NCBI RefSeq assembly: GCF_030272615.1
Contig: NC_081411.1
Location: forward strand, 209,650,244-209,714,243
DNA: 64,000 nt
DNA from: Cryptomeria japonica
Lineage: Eukaryota; Streptophyta; Pinopsida; Cupressales; Cupressaceae
Reading direction: 5' to 3'
Shown here: positions 56,164 through 64,000 of the stretch, in pieces
Layout of the letters: each line of letters starts with the position of its first letter
How positions within the stretch are numbered: the stretch's first letter is position 1
Program-made: the position numbers and the translations under genes
Notes under the pieces: model-generated
Told to the model about the DNA's origin: nothing
Seen by the model: only the letters and a program-made list of their open reading frames with translations
The model's database searches: none

Positions 56164-58967
56164 ATGTCACAATTAGACATGGGTGAGACTCCTCAGAGTG
56201 GTGAAGGGATTGAGGTGTCAGATAAGGATGAGACTGAGACTCCTTAGGGTGGTGAAGGGATTGGGATGTCAGACAAGGGTAAGACTCCTTAGGGCGGTGA
56301 AACTGAAAGGATTGGGAGGCCATCAAAATGCCCAAAACTTAAAGATACTACCATAAAGTCTTACTTTGGAATTGGCAAAGTTTCTGGTCCATCAACTTCT
56401 ATAGTTGCAGAAGCCATTCATATTAGCTAACCACCACCACAAGGTGGGATTGTCATTAAGTTAAATGCATCAAATAAGGATGACAATACCGACACAATAG
56501 AATATGTTCTAAGGGATACATACAATGAGATAGTTCACTCGGATGCAAATGCTAGTACTAAAGATGATGTTGGTAGGAAGAAAAGAAAAAGGAAATTAAA
56601 ACTGGGGCAGGAGTAGGAGATGACAAGGAGTTTTAAGATTGATTGGGTAGAAAAGTACCCATTCATTGAACCAGTCCCAAACAATGATGAACTACCAACA
56701 AAATGTAGGTGTAAGATTTGTAGTTGGAAAACTAAAAGAGAGAAGAAGATGCAGCTAAAACTTGACACCATAGAAAATCATATTGGTAAGGTTTATGAAA
56801 AATAGATCATAGACAGAAACGAAACACCAGTAGTAAGATGGAAATCAAAGGCAGAACATCTTCATGTTAAGTATGTCATGGAATATGAAGAGCTTAACAA
56901 GAAAATGACACTGATTGGTAATAGTGGATTTAGAAATACAATCAAGGATGAGCTTGAACATGTAGAAAAAGATGCCAACCTGGCAAAGACTCTTTAGATG
57001 AGTGTTATTTTTCATATTCTATTGAGAGGGTGTCCTATGAAAGATTTCTAAGAATATAGTAATTTATTATCTTTTTTGAATGTTCCTCACTGTCCTATGT
57101 CACATCGGTCAATAAACGCTAGATGGGAAATACCAAACTGTCTCGCTAAGGTGGAAAAGAAAAATTTATAGAAGAGTATAAAAGAGTCAAAATTCATTTC
57201 ATAGTCCATAGATGAAGTTACTGTGGTAGATAACACTATTTGGGTATGTATGCATGTGTATACCACAAAACAACACATCCACCGAGCTCATCTACTCTAT
57301 ATTCATAAAATGAGGGGTAATTCGACAACAAAAAAATTATCTTTGGAAGTTAAGAAATCTTTGAATGAAATTTCTGGTATGGATGACTTGACAATTGCCA
57401 AGAAGTTGGTGTGTGTTAGAGCTGATGGAGTTGTAATAATGCAAGGTCAAAGGACTGGTCTTTATGCAAGATTATAAACTAGTATTGCACTATACATGGT
57501 TGGCATTCATTGCATGGCTCATCGAATGAATTTTGCATATAGAATTGTAAGTTATTTCTCTACAGTGTCAAAAGTTGAAGATCTGGTCCACGAGCTCCAC
57601 TCATACTTCTGTCGAAGTCCAAAACATTTTGCCAAAATTTTAGATTTTAGCTAAGGGAGTAACAATAGGAAACAAGCTTTTTAGGGATGTTGAGATTAGA
57701 TGGATCTCCTTGCATGGACTAGTGGAAGGAGTTCTAATAGAATATCAATCCTTGATCAGACTAATGTATGAGCAATGCCTCACAATAGGCAAAGTTCCTG
57801 ATCTCTTACATAAGTTAAGTGATATAGAGACTATATTAGCTTTAGCTAGTCTTCTCCCCATGCTGGTTTCAATGAAAAAACTTGTTAAGAAGTCCCAAGA
57901 TAGAACTATGTATATCAATGAGTATAGCACTCTACATAAAGTGACATTCTTGGGCCTAGAAGGTCTATATTCAGATCTAATATGGCGAATCCCAAATTTT
58001 TTTAGGTGGCAGATAATCACAGATTTGAATTATGCTAAAACATTTTTTATATTTCAATACAAAAAAATGAGTTATGTGTCTTTGTAAAAGGATTTCAGAT
58101 ACCAATGCACCAATCTAATATGGGCAAGCAAGGCAGAGCACTACTAGTTAAAAAGGAAGATTTTGACAGGATTGTTAAATCTGTTAGTGATAATTTGAAG
58201 TCTATTACATATAAACTTTCAATTGAGATATGTGAAAGATTCCCTCTAGAACAAATACTTAAAGCCATGGGTTGTGTGTATCCTTAATTTTGGCATTCAA
58301 TTGGAGATAATCCAAATGATGCAAAGATGTTTCATAGAAAACTAGATGAATTGATATTGATATTTTCAAAAGATGCATATTGCAATGGACAACCAATAGA
58401 AAGAATTTTAAATTCAGATCATCTTAAAAACAATGTAAACGCTTTGCATTGTGTATGAAATAGCAGTTGGTTGACTTGGAGAATTCATTTGAACCTAGAT
58501 CAATGACAAGGATTTGGAAAAGGATAGATCAAAGTGAAGTATTGCATACTGCAATACCAAAATATTTCAAACTTGTTGATTTATGTCAAACAATGATATT
58601 GGGGTCGATGGAAGATGAGAGAGTTTTCATTGCATTAGGGCTTTTGAAATCAAAGATCATAAACAAATTAGACAAAAATTTGGAAACTTTCTTAAGGTTG
58701 TTTGTAACTCAGTATAATGTTAGAGATTTTCCATATTATAGGGCACTAACAATCTGGAATTTTGGGCATGAAAGACGAGGGTTGTGCAACACTTTAAAAT
58801 TTGGTTGTGCTACTGCTAGTGCTGAGACAAATGATGGATCGTAGACTCAAAGTTAGCATGAAGATGGAGAAATTTTTGAATACCTGACTCAGAATGAAGA
58901 TGAACCTGTTAGTACTAGTCAGTTTCCGGATCTTGAGTCCATTTGGGATATAGAAGCCTTAGACTGA
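56164..58967 (+). pseudogene. hAT-superfamily transposase relic
   Basis: From an ATG at 56164 (MSQLDMGETPQSGEG) a single long but stop-riddled coding sequence can be followed to 58967. A BED-like zinc finger start is visible at about 56704 (CRCKICSWKTKREK). The hAT core includes SIDEVTVVDNTIWVC, then CVRADGVVIMQGQRTG, MVGIHCMAHRMNFAYRIVSY and KVEDLVHELHSYFCRSPKH (57200-57650). A C-terminal region with LADLENSFEPRSM-like and RGLCNTLKFGCA stretches extends to 58844. Stops sit mostly at TAG, TAA and TGA positions explainable by CAG, CAA and CGA changes. I assign hAT from the IHCMAHR and ADG blocks; terminal repeats were not confirmed. Confidence 0.7.
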
Positions 58968-59515
58968 GTCACTGAAGTGAATTAGTAGTCAGTTTATAGG
59001 TATTTATAATACAGTTATTGAGTCATATTACAATTTGTAATACTATAGTTATCATTGATGGTTTTTGATATTGTATTCCTTGAATTTGTCAATCAGAATG
59101 GATACTTATTTCATATTTTTAATTGTGAATTTGAATTATTAGTAAATATTTAGAATTTATTTTCTGAATTATTAGTAAACAATTGAATTATTAATAAATT
59201 GATTCCACATTATGTTGAACATGAAATGCAACAATTTATTTCACAAGATCCATTAAATTATTCATATTGCATAACCGTTAGAACCTTTCTACTATTCTAC
59301 ATTAAATTCTTAACATGATGTTCACAATGATTAAGTTTCTGTTTATTTTTTGTCTTAGTTTGCTAGTAAACTGAAGTTGTCATGCATTGAAAATCTGAGT
59401 TGTCCTCTCTTTATTTTTCCATGTCAACATCAAGTGTGGTCAAACAGTTGGTCAGACAATGAGACATGTTTAATGTTTCATCTATAACTCACAGATAAAT
59501 TTCATGTTTAACAAT
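58968..59515. other. AT-rich flank
   Basis: AT-rich DNA after the hAT stop with repeated AATTATTAGTAAA-type runs near 59140-59200. No gene was found and no clear terminal inverted repeat could be paired with the 5' side. Confidence 0.4.
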
Positions 59516-60514
59516 TTAAGTGGCGAGCTAGTGAGTGTTGGTTTGGGTTTAAATCGTGAGGTCTCTAGTTTTTTGGGTGTTAGCATTTTATGTTAATGAA
59601 ATTGCTTTGGTCACGAGGTCTCGAATTGGTCTAATTCCATGCATTATAGCCGCGAGAGTTAGTGAGTAAGTCATTAATGGTATGTGTGCCACTACTCACA
59701 TCTGTTTATGAAGGTAATTAACATAAAACATTGACTTTTGTTGGTACTCGTCGAGTTGCTATTGTCAAGAGATAAATAGTTTGAGATTTTATGGTTATTG
59801 CTAGCTCAGAGGTCCTTTATCATCAAGTCATTTTAAGTCATGATCTTGTGAGTACTAGGAGATTTTAGTTGTCGCTACCTCGCAAGATGTTTTTTACTTG
59901 ACCATTTTATGTTGTCAAGTTGTGTGTGGATGTGATTTAATATTATCTCAAGGTCGCGAGGTGTTTGCGGTTAAGTTAATTTAATTTGCGATCATACGAT
60001 GTGGTTGGTATTGTAGCTTAGTTGGTTTCATCACTTGCTCGCATGTTTTGAAGTTGTTTAGCATTTTATGTTGCGATCTGGCGATAGGTAAGTTTTGGTC
60101 TGATTTTGTGGTTATTACATGCTCATGGGTCTGTAAGTCTTAATTCAAAAAGTGTTGCGAGCATGCGATAGCGGTTAAGTGTCTTTTTGTCACAGGATTG
60201 CAAGGATTTAAGTCAAGTTAAGTTTTGAGTTGCGAGCTTGCGATGAAATAAATTGTTTTGTTAGATTTATAGTGGTCGCCAGCTCATAGGTAAAGAAAGA
60301 ATATTGCAAATGTTTTTGCGAGATTCGACTGAAGTGCTTTATGAAGATCAATGGTTGTCACCCACTCGCGAGATTCTTTGAGGATTCGTAAAAGTGGTTG
60401 TGAGCTTGTGATTAAGAAGATTTGGTAGCATTGTCGCTAACTCGCTAGTTACTCTTCAAATTATTGTAACCAGTTACGAGTGTGTGATTAAAGATGGGGA
60501 TTGACACATGGACT
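59516..60514. repeat. Dispersed GCGAGC/TCGC motif array
   Basis: About 1 kb of AT-rich DNA punctuated by short CpG-rich motifs in two orientations. TTGCGAGC-TGCGAT types lie near 59988, 60080, 60160 and 60230, with decayed forms near 60395 and 60470. GTCGCTA-CTCGC types lie near 59870, 60278, 60355 and 60430. Spacing is about 60-90 bp. No coding sequence. It may be the remains of an untranslated region of a Tat-like element. Confidence 0.5.
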
Positions 60515-60516
60515 TG

Positions 60517-60967
60517 TGTGAGATTTTGCCAAGATCAAGAGGCAATGGAAAGCACAAATAAGAGAGAACAAAATAGATGTTAAAAATAAACTGTATTCTA
60601 TCAAGATGAAAATACTAATCAGCTGGATCATCAATCGTTACATACAATGAAATAGAGCCTGCTTATATAGGCAAGGCTATATGGATATGTGAGTACACAA
60701 ACATGACATGTGGCTCAATAAGAAACAAGGGTAGGTAAGAAATAGGTGTGGGTATGTAGGAGAAATAATATAATATTCCACATGAGGTGGAATGTAACAA
60801 CAAGATAAGATCAACACCATAAAAGGTGGAAATTCTCCTACACATACTATCCCAACATGGCACAAACATCCAGGTGTCTCATACCCAAACTACTGTGAAA
60901 TGCATTTCCTAAGTAAACTCAAGTAAGGTGTAATAATATGCAAGATGAATAATTATTTACACCAACA
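60517..60967 (-). repeat. Element G 3' LTR
   Basis: Runs from TGTGAGATTTTG to CCAACA on the + strand, about 451 bp. On the element strand a TATA box (CCTATATAAGCAGG) lies near 60657-60670. It resembles the LTR at 26984-27419. The left edge could be 60515. Confidence 0.7.
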
Positions 60968-60981
60968 CCCCCCCTTAAGTG
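60968..60981 (-). promoter_or_regulatory. Element G polypurine tract
   Basis: CACTTAAGGGGGGG on the element strand directly before the LTR. Confidence 0.7.
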
Positions 60982-61041
60982 AAACTGAGGGGAATTCACT
61001 TAATTCAATAGTGCAACTAAGGAATGCAAGGTGGGTCTTGG

Positions 61042-61815
61042 CTATGAAGCCATGTTAGGTACCATGTACAAATGCAAAAAAATGCAAAAAAATGCAAGGA
61101 AATCTCTCACAAAGTGGGGAAAGAGAGAAAAACCCAATGGGAAAAAACCCTCCCCCAAAAGAGAGATGAAAAGTAGATACAAATAACTCTGATAGAAGTA
61201 TGTGAGGAACAAAACTCCATGTGAGGAAAAATTCCCCCCATATGAGAGAAGAAGAAGAGAGACTAAGAAGGCCCCCCTCAATGTGGAATTTGCACCAATG
61301 ATAGAAGCTTGAAGATGAATGAAGAAACTACTCCATGAAAGGTGAACCATGTTCCTCCCCTTAGGAAGAAACAAAACCAAAGGTGTATCCAAAAAGTCTC
61401 CCCAACCATGAAGGGAAGATGAAGCAAAAATACTCACAATGAAAGGAATCTCTAAAAACTGCTCAAGTGTCTCCATGTTGATGTTGAAGGTTACCCCCTC
61501 CAAAGGTGGTAAACTATGCCACACTATTGAAAAAGGCAATCCAAGATCTATTGGAGAAAAATGTAGAACAATGTCCAAAGAATCATATGTCTCCTCAAAA
61601 GATAAAGAGACCTCCTCCAAGTTTTGTATAAAAGTATCCACAATCATGTCAACCTCTAAAGATTGATCATGTAGACAATGCACAAGAGGGTCAGAGTGAT
61701 CCCTCACAACAATCAAAGAAGGATCATCTTCATCAAAGAGAAGATGAATGTCATCAATGGTATCTCCCAAACCTGCAATGTAGGACTCCACAAACAAACC
61801 TGCAATGTCTATCAA
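61042..61815 (-). CDS. Element G downstream ORF of unknown function
   Basis: A 257-codon open frame, MIDIAGLFVESYIAG. The N-terminal half is acidic (DDIHLLFDEDDPSLIVV, then QNLEEVSLSFEETYD). The C-terminal half is strongly hydrophobic (FLVSLLLLSYGGNF, then YFYQSYLYLLFISLLG and FLAFFCIFLHLYM), so two or more membrane-like segments are possible. However, that part is T-rich DNA shared with the noncoding 3' end at 26690-26980, and the frame may be fortuitous there. No family is recognised. Confidence 0.4.
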   Translation of the reverse strand: MIDIAGLFVESYIAGLGDTIDDIHLLFDEDDPSLIVVRDHSDPLVHCLHDQSLEVDMIVDTFIQNLEEVSLSFEETYDSLDIVLHFSPIDLGLPFSIVWHSLPPLEGVTFNINMETLEQFLEIPFIVSIFASSSLHGWGDFLDTPLVLFLPKGRNMVHLSWSSFFIHLQASIIGANSTLRGAFLVSLLLLSYGGNFSSHGVLFLTYFYQSYLYLLFISLLGEGFFPLGFSLFPHFVRDFLAFFCIFLHLYMVPNMAS

Positions 61816-61860
61816 GTAGGCATCCCAATGAACTAAAGCTAGAAGACATGGAATATCCTA

Positions 61861-62316
61861 CTACACTGAATCATAAGAAGGAAAAATTGTCGCACTAGCT
61901 GCATCATTAGGTGCAATAGGTGGTGTGATATCAATAGGAGATGAAATACAAAGCTCAAGAACGGGGTCACATGTGAGAATCCCCAAGTTCAAATGCCTAA
62001 AGTTCTCCTCAAAACCTGAATCATTAACATAGGAAGAATCAACCTCATCAATAGGACCAAAATCTGAAAAAGAGTACAACTGAGATGAATGATCAACCAC
62101 CCTAGTCGCAATGGTAACTCCACTCTCCAAGTCTTTAATGATAACTAAATTAGGTGTGAACTCCATAGTTTTCTTAGTTTCCCCATGTGTGATTTGATAG
62201 ATGGAAAGAAGATTATTTGTCAAGTGGGGTACACACAACACATCATTGAAGGAGTTATCCCCAATGGCAATAGATTCTTTCCCAATCACTTCCATATATG
62301 TAAGATTTCCCATCAA
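61861..62316 (-). pseudogene. Element G protease remnant
   Basis: A 151-codon stretch continuing the Copia protease domain. It reads VIGKESIAIGDNSFNDVLCV, then PHLTNNLLSIYQITH, matching the usual block after the active site. It is separated from the active-site segment by a stop near 62320 and runs into an acidic tail that ends at 61861. No GAG-pre-integrase H-H-C-C motif follows. Confidence 0.75.
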
Positions 62317-62322
62317 AATCTA

Positions 62323-63405
62323 TCACATGTTGCAAGGCTCAGATGTAGGAAACATAGATTGCAAAGATGCCATATGATGAGAAGCCTCTGAATGTAGAAG
62401 CCATCTCCCTAAATCATGACTTGTAGTAGCACAAAGAGCTTGTCCCTTTTCTTTATCTATCCCAAAAGAGTGATCCTTTCCTTTATCCTTGGAATAAGAA
62501 GTCAATGTAGATATTCTAGAAGATAGGTTGATTCTATTCTTCTCAAGAAGATTCTTCAACTCATCAATATCCTTCTTATAACAATGATGTTCATCATGTC
62601 CTGACTTCTTGCAATATCCACAAAAAAGATTGTCCTTATATGATTTCCTCTTAGGTGAGAATGGTGAATCACCTTGTTCTAGAGGAAAATATTGTGCTCC
62701 ATCTTGATGTGGTTTTGACTTAGGTTGCTTTTTATTCTTGCCTTTTCCTTGATTACTTTGATTCCCTTTGTTAGTCACCAAATCTTGTGACTTTGAAGAT
62801 TTGAGAATCCCCATCATGGTCAACTTAGATTGCTCGAGTATCAACATCCCCATGAATGAATCAAATGAGGGAGAAGTGTATGAGGAACCTTGAGCTAACC
62901 TATGGGTGTGAAAGCTAGATACAAAGGCTGCATACTCTGAAGGAAGCTTTTCCAACAAGTTATAAACCAAATGAGCATCCTTTTTTGTCAATTCCACAAT
63001 CCTTTAGGTTTTCTCTTAACTCGGTTGCTTTTGTGACATAATCTTGGATTGTATCAAAATCCTTGGGATACAAAGTTGTGAGTTCACTATCAAGCTTGTA
63101 GCCCTTAATCTCATCAACTTGACCATACAATTTTTGAAAAATATCCCAAGCCTCTTTAATTATTGTACACTTATCAATCTGAAAAATGAGGTCATCTGAT
63201 ACATACTTTCTAAGAGTTCCAAGTTCCATAGCATTCTTAGTAAGCCATTCAATTTGAGCTTTAGGATCAGCCTTAGGATCAGGTGGTGTTGTAATAGTTT
63301 CATTTACATAATGAATGAGTCATTTTTCCATTAGTTTAGTCCATGCCTTAATCTTCAATGATGCATAATTGTGAGGAGTTAAAATTGGAATTTAGGAGAA
63401 CCCAT
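62323..63405 (-). pseudogene. Element G gag with zinc knuckle and protease active site
   Basis: The likely ATG is at 63405. N-terminal block NYASLKIKAW near 63360-63330, UBN2-type gag at 63229-62960 (IIKEAWDIFQKLYGQVDEIKG), a frameshift near 62990, then KDAHLVYNLLEKLPSEYAAFV. A Lys/Gln-rich linker leads to the CCHC knuckle CGYCKKSGHDEHHC near 62610. The protease site reads WLLHSEASHHM where WLLDSGASHHM is usual, so the catalytic Asp and Gly are both changed. In-frame stops also lie near 63320. Inactive. Confidence 0.82.
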
Positions 63406-64000
63406 AGCACCAAAATGAAGAAACACAAGATAGAGAGAGGCATAATCGTACAAGACACCCCCCCCCCAACAAAAAAAAAAAATCAATCAAGAAACCTCCC
63501 CCCCCCCAAAAATGGTGATTTTGGCACTTTATACTTAGTGCATATACAATGGGCCAATTGCAAAAAAAGACAAAGTGGACTTCTAATTTTGATTGACAAC
63601 TTGTCAAAATGATATCTAAGAGACTTCAACAAATACTGCTAGTGATCTAAACTAAGATCCAAGCAAAATGCAAGTACCAAATATGCCAAAAATGGCCAAA
63701 TACTAAAAGTACAATTTCTACTCAAAATCGCTGCAAATAAATGGCAGATTATGAAAGAAGATGAAAAAATATGCACTTTCAAAAAAATTGGCACTTGAAA
63801 AGGAGTCCATATGAGCCCAAATGAAGCCTCCAAAGTTGTAAAAATTAGGATTTCATGATTTCTGAAAAACTGTATCCGAAAAATAGAAAACTCTTGCACC
63901 ACTCTACAGATCACGAAATTCTACCTCAAAACAAAAAAACATTACTCGAAAAAAGGAGATCAGATGAGTAAGATATCACTATTTGAAAATTGCCTGCAAA
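63406..64000 (-). other. Element G 5' side, noncoding
   Basis: No gene. It contains two C-runs and an A-run (63458-63482 and 63500-63512). The primer binding site and 5' LTR were not recognised before the window ends. Confidence 0.4.

Larger units (their letters stand above)
60517..64000 (-). mobile_element. Element G: Copia-derived element with gag and protease only
   Basis: 3' LTR 60517-60967, polypurine tract 60968-60981, an extra ORF at 61042-61815, protease remnant 61861-62316 and gag 62323-63405, all on the - strand. No integrase or RT lies between protease and 3' LTR, so G was non-autonomous. It continues past the window end, where its 5' LTR must lie. A relative's 3' end is at 26690-27419 on the + strand. 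Confidence 0.75.

Noticed and set aside
55471-59694. TAGTGGCA at 55471 and its complement at 59687-59694 as terminal inverted repeats of the hAT relic
   Set aside because: The 8-bp flanks do not match, and the right copy lies inside the repeat-rich block; an 8-bp match over this distance can be chance.
63458-63512. C- and A-runs as a functional signal
   Set aside because: Simple homopolymer runs with no partner; likely low-complexity sequence or sequencing slippage.
1-64000. Host genes, tRNA genes, rRNA or CRISPR
   Set aside because: I saw no cloverleaf-like tRNA, no rRNA and no spaced identical repeats, and all long reading frames belong to mobile elements or their cargo.

Overview
The window looks like intergenic DNA from a seed plant with a large, transposon-rich genome. 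I infer a gymnosperm, probably a conifer, from the density of long, decayed, nested LTR retrotransposons and the lack of any host gene; nothing in the sequence proves the taxon. I found no tRNA, rRNA, CRISPR array or intact single-copy gene. Almost every base can be assigned to mobile elements of different ages.

Layout. (1) 1-2552: a + strand Ty1/Copia relic (reverse transcriptase, multiple polypurine tracts, LTR) joined to a Copia RNase H scrap. (2) 2553-24961: Copia element A on the - strand, badly decayed, into which two later elements inserted. Element B (6219-14876, + strand, exact 5-bp duplication CTAAT) is a non-autonomous Ty3/Gypsy Tat-type element. Element C (15175-21809, - strand, duplication gAACT/tAACT) is a Copia element with Sirevirus-like traits. 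(3) 24962-29991: an unrecognised acidic coding remnant, the 3' end and LTR of a small Copia family, and AT-rich filler. (4) 29992-55455: Copia element E on the - strand, split by element D (33605-52295, + strand, exact duplication ATAAC). D is an 18.7-kb Ty3/Gypsy Tat-type element whose 1384-bp LTRs differ at about 12 positions by eye, so it is the youngest insertion. (5) 55456-60516: a decayed hAT transposase relic followed by about 1 kb of short GC-rich repeats. (6) 60517-64000: a Copia element G on the - strand that keeps gag and protease but has no integrase or reverse transcriptase; it runs off the window.

How the parts work together. D carries a gag-protease-G-patch ORF, then a pol frame (reverse transcriptase, RNase H, second archaeal-type RNase H, integrase) broken by three in-frame stops, then an antisense gene for a plant mobile domain protein with an acidic and coiled-coil tail. 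B and D share a tRNA-Trp type primer binding site and a related protease/G-patch module, so B may have depended on D-like relatives for replication enzymes.

Most notable: D carries two arrays of the decamer AGCGCTATTG at close to 20-bp spacing. One lies just after the primer binding site (about 35091-35361). The other is inverted and lies near the 3' end, just upstream of the antisense plant mobile domain gene (50040-50347). Unrelated families here carry comparable GC-rich palindromic motifs: ACCGGT in the LTRs of C and GCGAGC/TCGC-type motifs at 59516-60510.
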